Source of the DNA: Odobenus rosmarus divergens
Lineage: Eukaryota > Chordata > Mammalia > Carnivora > Odobenidae
Length of the DNA stretch: 64,000 nucleotides
Reading direction: 5' to 3'
Assembly (NCBI RefSeq): GCF_000321225.1
Contig: NW_004450467.1
Location: 530,233 to 594,232, forward strand
Part shown: piece after piece, positions 26,512 through 33,058 of the stretch
Layout of the letters: each line of letters starts with the position of its first letter
How positions within the stretch are numbered: position 1 is the stretch's first letter
The notes under the pieces: generated by a model
The model's input: the letters and a program-made list of their open reading frames with translations, nothing else
Database searches by the model: none
What the model was told of the DNA's origin: nothing
Position numbers and translations under genes: made by a program

Positions 26512-28195
26512 CGCGCGCTCATTTAGGTGATTGGGTGTGTAAACACAAGGGAGTAAAACCGCCCGCAGGTCTCACGTGAATAGAATAGTTCCCCTGTGAA
26601 ACTGCCCCTATGAATTACTCTTGCGATCTAAAGACCTAGAAAGTCTCATCAACCAAGTTCCACCCGTTTCAGCGGCCACCAAGAAGCCGACCTCGAGGTC
26701 CAGCGCGCGCGGGGACCTCCGCCGACCGCAGACCCGGGGGCGGCACTGGGGCAAGAGCGCCGCGGCCCTAGAGTCCCCTTGGAATGCCCGCGCCCAGCGC
26801 TGCCCAGAGGCCGGGGTTGGGGCTCAGACGGAAGGGACAGGCCCAGTGTTTCTCGCTTTAAGCTGAAGATTCACGTAAGGTCCGCCTCCGCCCTGCTTCT
26901 TCACGACTCGGGTCAGGCCCCTGTCATCGAGTCCTTTCTGGTCGCGGTGGGTGGGACAGTGCGAGGGACAGTGGCTCCCGGCGACCCCACGGGAAGCCTT
27001 TACCTGTTGCATGTAGAAACGCATAGTTGATATCCGCTTTGGGGCAGCTGCAAGGCTTCTGATTACAAGCGCAGGCGGCCTTCCGGGAGGTGGCCCGCGG
27101 GGGCTCGCTCCCGCCACTCTCCGCCGGCTTCTCGGCGTCTCCGTAGAGCAGGGCTAGGCAAGCACATCGAGAGCGCTGGTCAGCCGCCCGCCGGTCCCAG
27201 CTCCCTCGCGCCTGCCCATCCCCGGCCAAGCAACTGAGCTCAACTCCGCTGTTGGGGATGCGGAGGTGAGAAGGTGACACTGCCTCCGCGGGACACAGAG
27301 GCGACTGACTGGCCGTGTTCGACTCCCTCCCCCGGCACGGACTGGGCACTCACCGCACAGCTTGTTTCCGATGCCTCCCGTGAACTTCTGGGCCACCTGA
27401 CACCAGGCTCTCGCTGCAAGGAAAGAGAGGGAGGAGGACAGCGAGGCAGAAAGAGAAAGCAAACGACGTGTGAAATTTCGTTCTACGGGAACAAACGCAG
27501 TAAACCCGGGGTCCTGAAAGAGGCCGCCCTGGGCTCCGCACGGAGGACAGGTGCAGGAGGGGCGCGGGAGCCCGGCGGCCCGGCCCAGCCCGACCTTACG
27601 TTCTCTGATTTCTTTCCAAGAGCTCAGACTCCAGCCCTTTGCACTTGCCTTCCAGGGGCCAGTAGGTTCAGGAAAACTCCCCTTCCTGCCTTGCTCCGGC
27701 GAGTTTTCCTAGATACCGAAGCTGTCCATTTTCCTCGCAGCCTCTCCTTCCAGACCAAGAATTCTATCTCTTCCATTTTTTCCCTTTCCCCACAGCCACT
27801 CTATCCTTCTACAGGGTCCAGACACCAAGATGGTGGCAGTGCCCCAGGCCCACGGAATTCGGTGTCGAGGAGACGCCTCTGTGTTTGGGGGGCTCTCCCA
27901 GACTTCATTGAAAAAGGTCTTAGATTCTTTGGGTGTCTTTCCAAGGGATAAGGGCCTGTGAGGTTTTGGTCTCTTGGGCCATCAGGGACCTACAGCGAGA
28001 GTAGGGCGAAGTGTCCGAAGTTTCCTGTTGCAGGTGGAAAAACCTCCTTCGTCTTCCTTAGCACTGCAAACCCCAGTCCACCCGCAAAGCTCGCCTGCTG
28101 CAGGCCCCTCTTCCCCTACCTGTGCCGGGGTTCTCGGGATCCCCGGAGCCATCTTCAGACCCGAAGGACCAAAAGCCGGAGCCTGGAGATGCCAT
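4961..28195 (-). CDS. GAD2: GAD2, glutamate decarboxylase 2 (GAD65), 5' part: coding exons 1-8
   Basis: The gene encodes the pyridoxal-phosphate enzyme that converts glutamate to GABA at inhibitory nerve terminals and in pancreatic islets. Joining eight minus-strand blocks (28195-28120, 27413-27354, 27153-27004, 26025-25792, 21140-21050, 20493-20381, 16360-16245, 5040-4961) gives 920 nt of open frame, residues 1-306 plus two bases. Every junction is GT-AG and every phase agrees. The product follows mammalian GAD65 closely in residue numbering: the N-terminal Gly/Ser-rich start, the Cys-rich membrane-targeting segment, then the start of the PLP-decarboxylase fold with the [14 protein letters not shown] stretch. 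The human protein has 585 residues, so the PLP lysine and the C-terminal half lie beyond the left edge. GAD1 is excluded by the N-terminus, which is GAD65-specific. I saw no stop, frameshift or lost splice site. Confidence 0.97.
5045..5068 (-). promoter_or_regulatory. Homopolymer polypyrimidine tract of the GAD2 exon 8 acceptor
   Basis: 24 consecutive A on the plus strand give a T24 tract directly before the ACAG acceptor. It acts as the polypyrimidine tract for exon 8 and is likely to vary in length. Confidence 0.8.
5197..6060 (-). repeat. Old mammalian L1 (L1M class), 3' region
   Basis: Begins with a T-run at 5200-5213 (the poly(A) end of a minus-strand element). It then follows the antisense of the old L1 3' region: aagtgtacagttcggtgg, gggtgtacaaatatctcttc, ggaaatggaattgctgggtc. 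ORF-like stretches here are decayed and not genes. Confidence 0.75.
7000..7690 (+). repeat. Possible LTR of an old endogenous retrovirus
   Basis: The right part resembles an LTR U3-R end: ctgctttataacaatagcc as a TATA-like element, a ctcccggtttgcaaactg segment, AATAAA at 7591-7596 and a T/G-rich stretch after it. Left boundary and family are uncertain and no coding region is attached. It could be unique sequence. Confidence 0.35.
8401..8591 (+). repeat. CanSINE with target-site duplication
   Basis: Head GGTGCCTGGTGGCTCAGTCG, a (CT)n run, an (AAAT)n tail and AATCTTTT. Flanking copies aatggctgggggatg (8386-8400) and aatggctggggaatg (8592-8606) differ at one base. Confidence 0.93.
9330..9725 (+). 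repeat. L2 LINE fragment
   Basis: Typical L2 3' text: ggaaactccttccctcagat, cacctccacagagacctttt, then gaacccaggttgcatgagga and a short A/T end. Confidence 0.6.
10835..10975 (+). repeat. L2 LINE 3' end
   Basis: Reads cctcttgagagcaggcactg, ctgttcactgttgtctgccc and aatgcctggcacatagtg, then gaatgaagg: the classic L2 3' terminus. Confidence 0.75.
12440..12580 (+). repeat. MIR SINE
   Basis: Contains ctctgccactgactggct, ccctgggcaaaacatctctc and ggttcctcatctataaata, the MIR core. Confidence 0.7.
12687..12879 (+). repeat. Young CanSINE with 18-bp target-site duplication
   Basis: Complete head-to-tail copy with the subfamily marks ctggagtcccgggatcgagt and ctctgaccctcttccctctc. Perfect 18-bp flanks (aaaagtcttgggccttgg) lie at 12669-12686 and 12880-12897. 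It differs at only a few bases from the copy at 61373. Confidence 0.95.
13585..13790 (+). repeat. MIR SINE
   Basis: Diverged MIR text (gggagtcaggaaaccc, ctggctctacctgtagcctc, gtgagaatcagatgagctac). Confidence 0.5.
14345..14830 (+). repeat. Old LTR-type repeat, MaLR-like
   Basis: Shows gaccttgcagatgtgattaa, gggtggacccaatgtcatc, ggcctctagaagctagaaaa and cctctagaactgtaaggtaa, then aataaattta. The end is the AACTGTNAG..AATAAA pattern of mammalian ERVL-MaLR-type LTRs. Exact family not assigned. Confidence 0.6.
16245..16360 (-). CDS. GAD2: GAD2 exon 7 (residues 242-280)
   Basis: Acceptor TTTAG, donor GTACGT; 116 nt, ending on a codon boundary. It encodes [20 protein letters not shown], then [19 protein letters not shown]. 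The GG.SN.Y.....AR motif is the family signature at the entry to the PLP-binding large domain. It has Leu at residue 252 and Val at 270 where human has Met and Leu. Confidence 0.97.
16361..20380. other. GAD2 intron 6
   Basis: A 4.0-kb intron. It contains a MER5A (17635-17875) and otherwise unique sequence without splice-supported open frames. A short A16 run lies near 19202. Confidence 0.7.
17635..17875 (-). mobile_element. MER5A-type hAT-Charlie DNA transposon fossil
   Basis: Matches the reverse complement of MER5A: ttttcaatcttggcacttag, gtagggtgtttagcagcatc, ccaaatgtcccctgggggtt and gagaagcactgccc at the end. It is non-autonomous and inactive. Confidence 0.8.
20381..20493 (-). CDS. GAD2: GAD2 exon 6 (residues 204-241 plus one base)
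   Basis: Acceptor TTTCAG, donor GTATAT; 113 nt. It encodes [20 protein letters not shown] and then [17 protein letters not shown]. The Gly-rich [10 protein letters not shown] segment is characteristic of the group II PLP decarboxylases. The next Gly codon is split G|GT. Confidence 0.97.
20494..21049. other. GAD2 intron 5
   Basis: A 556-bp AT-rich intron with an A11 run near 21017, close to the exon 5 donor. No repeat or gene recognised. Confidence 0.8.
21050..21140 (-). CDS. GAD2: GAD2 exon 5 (residues 174-203 plus two bases)
   Basis: Acceptor TTCAG, then GGCATCCC; donor GTAAGT after ACCAACAT. The 91-nt exon encodes [20 protein letters not shown] followed by [10 protein letters not shown], a strongly conserved stretch of glutamate decarboxylases near the substrate and cofactor pocket. 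The following Met codon is split AT|G. Confidence 0.97.
21141..25791. other. GAD2 intron 4
   Basis: A 4.65-kb intron. It lacks SINE and L1 insertions, has a short GT-rich patch near 21270-21305 and carries a GC/CpG-rich block at about 23035-23470 in otherwise AT-rich DNA. No exon was supported. Confidence 0.7.
23035..23470. promoter_or_regulatory. Secondary CpG-rich block in GAD2 intron 4
   Basis: Many CpGs (about two dozen by eye) within roughly 400 bp, including gccgccgcc, cacgcgcagccgggc and ccccgggcggcc, bounded by AT-rich DNA on both sides. It may be an intragenic CpG island. No initiator or alternative first exon could be proven from sequence. Confidence 0.5.
25792..26025 (-). CDS. GAD2: GAD2 exon 4 (residues 96-173)
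   Basis: The acceptor TTTAG is at 26030-26026 and the donor GTATTG follows ACAG. The 234-nt exon encodes from [20 protein letters not shown] to [18 protein letters not shown]. It is the start of the conserved decarboxylase core (N-terminal domain of the dimer). Residue 116 is Asp where human has Asn. Reading through the donor reaches a stop in the intron, so the exon edge is clear. Confidence 0.98.
26026..27003. other. GAD2 intron 3
   Basis: A 978-bp intron. It goes from AT-rich near exon 4 to CpG-rich near exon 3 and contains the GT/GC alternating tract at 26471-26519. Confidence 0.85.
26471..26519. repeat. (GT)n(GC)n microsatellite
   Basis: About 33 bases of GT repeat run directly into about 16 bases of GC repeat, an unbroken alternating purine-pyrimidine tract of about 49 bp. 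Such tracts favour Z-DNA and vary in length. Confidence 0.95.
27004..27153 (-). CDS. GAD2: GAD2 exon 3 (residues 46-95)
   Basis: The acceptor is GCCTAG and the donor GTAAAG; length is 150 nt, phase 1 at both ends. It encodes [15 protein letters not shown], then a Pro/Ser/Arg linker, then the cysteine cluster [13 protein letters not shown] and NYAFLHAT. This is the variable N-terminal region of GAD65. A few residues in the linker differ from human, as expected for the least conserved part of the protein. Confidence 0.97.
27354..27413 (-). CDS. GAD2: GAD2 exon 2 (residues 26-45)
   Basis: The acceptor TTGCAG precedes CGAGAGCC and the donor is GTGAGT. The 60-nt exon encodes [20 protein letters not shown] plus one base. 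It carries Cys30 and Cys45, the two cysteines known in GAD65 to be palmitoylated and needed for Golgi-to-synaptic-vesicle targeting. Both are intact. Confidence 0.97.
27414..28119. other. GAD2 intron 1
   Basis: A 706-bp CpG-rich intron within the GAD2 island. A 225-codon plus-strand frame crossing it is antisense to exon 2 and has no domain; I regard it as chance in GC-rich DNA. Confidence 0.8.
28120..28195 (-). CDS. GAD2: GAD2 exon 1, coding part (residues 1-25 plus one base)
   Basis: ATG is at 28195-28193 and opens [18 protein letters not shown], the GAD65 N-terminus. The exon ends CACAG before donor GTAGGG at 28119. It is 76 nt and leaves one base for the next codon. The ATG context has C at -3 and G at +4, so it is not an optimal Kozak context. 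This start was chosen because it matches the family N-terminus. Residue 20 is Pro where human has Ser. The 5'UTR must continue to higher coordinates inside the CpG island, but I cannot place the cap site. Confidence 0.96.
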
Positions 28196-29492
28196 CAGCG
28201 CTGTGAGACTGGAGCGGGTCGCCTCCGAGTGTGAACTGTCGGCAAGCTGCCCTCCGCTCTGCTCTGCGCGCGCCTGCGTGCGTGTGTGAGTGTGGCGGGA
28301 GGAGGGCACTGCGCGGTCGCGCGGCCGTGCGGCAGAGGGTGGGTGTCACACAGCGACAGGAAACGTGCGTGTCTGCGTGTGAATGCGTGTGTGTGTTGGG
28401 GTTAGGGCTTAGAGACGTGGCAACTCTCTCAGAAGGCTGAGGTTAAATAGGGAAGGAGACCGAAGGGTCCGCGGAGCAGGGGTATGGGAAAGCGCCGAGC
28501 CCCCGAACTGCTTTTGAAGGAGAAGGAGTCCAATCGGGATGGATGAGGGGGCGGCGGAGAGAAAAAATGGGAGAGGGAGGATGCGAGGCAGACAGCGCTC
28601 ACGAGCTGGAGTCAGAGCGCGTGGGTGGAAGGCGTGCAGGGGACCCCCGGGGAGCGCTAGCCGGTAGCCCGCAAACAGCCCCCGCGGGCGGGGGTGCGCT
28701 GCCCCGAGTGCTAACTGCGCGCCGGCTGCTGACTGCGCGCCGGCTTCACCGAGGGGTAGACCCGAGAGACCTTGGCGAGGCGGAGCGGGTGGCCGGAACG
28801 GGTCTCATACAGGCATCGATTGGCGTATTGTTTGAGGTCTGGCTCCTGCTGCCGGGAAGGCGGCGCGAAATCGCACCGCCTTCCTCCAAGACGGTGCTGA
28901 GGTCGCTGTGACCTCGAAAGCCCCGGCGGCTGGGCTGGAATCACGAGCGGTTCGTGAGCTTGGGGAGGGGACGGTGGGGGCAGGGCGCCTACGCCCTGAA
29001 GGGCTCATTTCAGCTCCTTAGTAGAGCCTGACGCCTTCCTACTGAGCCGCGCGGTGCTCGGGAGCGCGTCATTACTGTGCTTCGGGGAGAGCGCGGTCGC
29101 TGAACCCACCGTCCAGGATCTGACTGACGGCTGGGAGAAAGACTGCTGATTGAGGCAATTAAAATCCATGCAGGAGCCTATCACCGAGGACCTCGGGCTG
29201 GCGAAAAAAATAAAACGAATGGAAACTTCTTGGGGGGGGGGCGAGGGAGAGGAACTAGAATCAGCAGGCGGGATTGACGGCTCATGGGGGATGGGATCGG
29301 GTCATTTAGCGACCTTGGCCCGCGGAGGCGTGGAAGGGTTTGCTGCTTTCGCGTGACCTGAATCGATGTGTGCGTGGGAGGCGTGCACAGAGTTTCCAGC
29401 TAAGCAATCTGAGCTTTCCAAATTCAAGGCGGAAAGAAGGCATCGCCTGCTGGGCCCCTCGAGTCAGTGGGTCGCAAATCAATGATCTCCTA

Positions 29493-29514
29493 CCCCCCCG
29501 ACCCCCCTCCCCCC
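29493..29514 (-). other. C-rich run, potential G-quadruplex on the minus strand
   Basis: Runs of 7, 6 and 6 C are separated by two bases and one base, giving long G-runs on the GAD2 sense strand about 1.3 kb upstream of its ATG. Long runs can supply four G3 tracts, so folding is possible. Function is not shown. Confidence 0.5.
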
Positions 29515-32149
29515 GAAAATCTTCACGATAGCGGGAGGAGGGTGGTGGAGCCAGAGAGAATCACTATTTCTGAGGCCTGGTGGGAAGGGGTTTCTTCTTT
29601 TCTGAGAAAGTCAGAATCTCTACTCTCTTACAATATCCTCTACGTTAAAAGCTGTTAAACAAAGGAAACACGCCCTGAGATTTTCGGGCCGGGTTGAGTT
29701 CGCGTTGCTTTCCCTTGGTAGCGGAGATCAGCGTCACGTACACCTTGCGGCTCCTGGGCTCTCTGAGAGAGAGGCTGAGGAAGACCCTGGTGGGGAAAGA
29801 CTGCGTCTTGCCTTCCGCCGCGTGCATTCCCTTGAGCGAGGGTTTTTCATTTCCACTCTGTTCACAAGCCCTTATTTCTTTGCCCTCCTGAATCAAGTCA
29901 CCAAAGCTGCTGCCAAAGCAGAGACCCACGGATCTTCAGTCTTGGCCACCGCCCCTGGATCCTCGCTTAGGAAGGGCGTCGTGGGGCCTCGGTGGCCGCA
30001 TTCAAGCCCAAGTCCTATGTCCCCAGGCACGCGGGGGCCTGGTAAAGTCTCTCCACGAAGCTTTGTCTTCTTACGTGCCCGAGCCGGGAGTCGTGGCGGG
30101 GAAGGGCGCTGGCCAAGGTCCTGCCGTAGACTTGGCGCAAAGCCGGCTGCGTCGAGAAGCCTGCATAGGGCTGCGGGCGCTTGGTGGGCATGGACCCAGG
30201 CCTCAGTGTAGCCACCTTCTCCGGCGCTCTTGGCTTCAGGGGACCCAGGTTACAACGCCAGGGTGTAAAGACTTCGTGGTTGGGCCGTCTGCGCGCAGGC
30301 AGGGCAGCTCCGCCGCTCTTGCTCCCGCAGTGCAGATGCGAGTCGGAGAGATCAGTTCTTTTGTTTAAATCCACCGCAAATCCTGCTAAATGTTTTGCTT
30401 CGACCCAGCAGGCTGGGGTTGCAGAACTTTTCTGCAATGAGTAAGTGGTCGAAGACATAAAGATTCTTTAAACCGAACGTTTAAAACACCCTCACAAATC
30501 CCCGAAGGAAGAAACAGATTAAAACACAGGGAAGGTAGAAACCACACACCTGGATTTAACATAATAATTTTTTTAAACGCGACTTAAAAATCCCACTGTT
30601 TAAACTCGATTAAATCCGGCAGCTCTAGAGTACTTTGAATCTAATGGTGGTATTTACATTTTTTATTTAACACACCCTACTTCACAGCACTCAGGGATCT
30701 GATTTGTCTTTCCTTAACGTGGTCCCTCCCTAGACGGCAATTTGCTTTATAAAGACTTCGATTTGGAAAAAGAGCCCACTCCCCCCACTCCTGGGCTTGG
30801 CGTTGGAGATAACAAAAGAGCTCAGGGCGGTAATAATTACAGTCATTAGTTCACAAAGGAGGCAGCCACCAAATGGGAAGGGGAGGTGGACCAGCGCTCT
30901 GGGGATAAGCTTTGGTTGCCTCTTCCTCAATAGGGGGGAGGGAGAGACCCATGCTCCAGGGGCTGCTCTCTTGGGCGGGTTTCCTGGGTTGACCTATTTC
31001 TTGTCTGTGGATTATCCAGAGATCTCATTGCAGGTCTCCCAAAGAAGGTCTGCCAAGAGTTTTCCCTTGTGTCTTCCCAGTGTTCAAATGTCGAAGGACA
31101 GAAAGAGGAAGATGGAAAGAGAGAAAAAAAAAGGAGAGAAAACAAACACAAAAGAAAAAAGGAAAATAAAAACACTGAAACCTTTCACCGAACGTTTGCG
31201 ATTTCCTTTTCCAGTCCCACTTAAAAAGGGGGTGGAGAGTTTAGGGAGGGCACCCACTGCCTCCCAATCCAGCGACGGAAGGGCCGGGGTTGCCAGGGGC
31301 CACTTCGGAAGCTTGAAGAAGAGGCCTGGCAGCAAAGCGGAGCTCAGCTTTCTCCCCCAGGGGGCCTCTTGGCGGTGGGTGGATGCATGGGTTGGGGCAT
31401 GGGGACTCAGGTTCCAGAATCTCTCGCCTCCTCGACAGTGCACCGTGCCCCGCAGCGCTGGTTTCACTGGTGCCTGTGCTAGGCCCAGCCTGCAGCCCGT
31501 CACAACCGAGCTGTCGTTCCCCAAGGGGGTGACCCCGAGCAGAGGCCGCAACGAGAACCCAGAGAAGGAGCACCGCCTATATAGTGCACACTTGAACTCT
31601 GAGCTCGGCCCTGCCACATCGGGAGGTTTCCCCTCGAGCGGGTCTCATTTGTAAAATGAAGAGGTTGTATGAGTCATCTCTGGGGGGACCTTGCGGCGTC
31701 AACATTTTGGGTTGGAGAGCACCTTACATCTCGTGCGCGAGCGGCTCAACAAACATTCACCCGCCCTCACTCGAGCCTCCAAAATTTCCCGGAAGTCTCC
31801 TGGTTCCGGGCCGCAGGTGCAACGTACACCACCAGGAGGGACAAGCCCCATCCCAAAACCCTTCTCCCAATTCTGTCGTCCGTGAAATCACCTCGCCGTC
31901 CTTCCTGACGCTCTTCAGACAGCGTAGACACGGACGCCGTCAGTTTCACAGAAGAGCTCAACCCAGGTTTTAAAATAAGATGCAGTCGACTGAGGAAGGC
32001 AAACCTCTGCCCACCCATAGCCCTCCCCTCTCTTAAATACGCCAAAATTCGAAGCCGAGGAGATTGCCTCAAATTTGCAGACTAGGAGAACCTAAAAAAA
32101 CTGACAGTTTGCTCAGTGGCGGGGCTAAAGGTGTGTGTGCGCGCGCTCA

Positions 32150-32173
32150 GGGCCCGGGGGGCGGGGCGGGGCG
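32150..32173 (+). promoter_or_regulatory. GC-box cluster (Sp1-like sites)
   Basis: A GGGGGGCGGGGCGGGGCGG-type run holds three overlapping GGGCGG cores on the plus strand. It lies just beyond the MYO3A poly(A) signal and about 4 kb upstream of the GAD2 ATG. Sp1/KLF binding is an inference from the motif alone. Confidence 0.45.
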
Positions 32174-32405
32174 GATTTGGGGATTTGTCCCGAGGCCATG
32201 ATTGGGTCGCTAGACCTGGGTTTTAACTTAGATGGTATGTTTGGGATGGTTGGAGGCCGGGATTGTTCGCTGGTGGAACCAACAGGCACCGTCGCCCCCC
32301 CTGATTGGGCACCTGCACCTACACAGCTGGACAGGAGGAGTCCAGCCCTAAAGGGGAATATCGGGGGACCAGCCCCGAAAGCCACGGACTTTCCAAGGCA
32401 CTTCC

Positions 32406-32411
32406 TTTATT
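32406..32411 (-). terminator. Candidate MYO3A polyadenylation signal AATAAA
   Basis: The plus strand reads tttatt, giving AATAAA on the minus strand about 530 nt after the MYO3A stop codon. It is the only canonical hexamer I see between the stop and 32100, so the 3'UTR probably ends near 32390. No transcript evidence is available here. Confidence 0.55.
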
Positions 32412-32940
32412 TAAAAAGCTCAATAACCACGGGAAGGGAAAGCGCGAGTGTGAGATGAAGTTCATCTTCAAAGCTTCCCACGCCCTCTCCTCTCCTCCCA
32501 CCCGAGCTTTGTTTTGCTCGGCCCTCGAGTGTCCCGCGGGGCTGGGAGCCGTTTTCAAGGAAAAAGAAATCTTTGAAGTTATCCAACATGAAAGGGGAGG
32601 GATCGGCGAGAGCTCAGGTGCAGTCGGGTCTACAGGAGTTGTAAATGAGTGAACAAGGAGATACACAGGGGGCCAGGGATAGGGATGCCCCGACTGGCGG
32701 GCTGGTGGGAGTGGAGGGTGCCGGAGCGCGGAGACACGGCGTCCGAAGAGATCTCACTTCTCCGCCTTCGGAGAGGCTGGCCCAGGCACTCGGGCGAGCG
32801 CTGCAGGCAGCCCCTGCCAAGGTCAGGGCCGCGGCTTCAGCTCCCTGTGGTGCCAGCTTCCGAGGGTCTCCCGCTTGGCCCCTGCAAAGCCCCGCAGTCT
32901 CGCGCACATTCCCATGGGATGGCCCCCCAGAACAGCCGGG

Positions 32941-33058
32941 CTACACCTGCTGCACGAGGCGCTGCCGCTGGGAGGTTTTGCGCAGGAGCCTCCTGTAGTC
33001 GTAGGGGTTGGCTGCGGAGTCGCCTTCCTCCGGCTCCTGGTTCTCCTCCGCCCAGCAC
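32941..33058 (-). CDS. MYO3A: MYO3A last coding exon with stop codon
   Basis: Acceptor CTGCAG at 33064-33059. One base completes Arg, then [20 protein letters not shown] and [18 protein letters not shown], then TAG at 32943-32941. The terminal [12 protein letters not shown] block is the actin-binding tail homology region II of myosin IIIA. Codon third positions are almost all G or C (for example CTC CTG CGC, GTG CAG CAG GTG), unlike the four AT-rich exons upstream. The exon lies inside the CpG-rich domain that precedes GAD2. Confidence 0.96.

Larger units (their letters stand above)
28196..32405. other. MYO3A-GAD2 intergenic region, including GAD2 5'UTR and promoter
   Basis: About 4.2 kb separate the MYO3A poly(A) signal from the GAD2 start codon. 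The first few hundred bases above 28195 must hold the GAD2 5'UTR and core promoter: CpG-rich, with CACACACGCACGC-type repeats on the gene strand near 28265-28300. Further out are G- and C-runs at 29232-29241 and 29493-29514, a duplicated 15-mer near 28710-28744 and an AT-rich island at 30440-30720. I see no interspersed repeat of the SINE or L1 type here, which suggests selection against insertions. Confidence 0.7.

Noticed and set aside
27274..27951. 225-codon plus-strand open frame over GAD2 exon 2 and intron 1
   Set aside because: It is antisense to a proven exon, lies in CpG-rich DNA where long chance frames are common, and shows no domain or splice logic.
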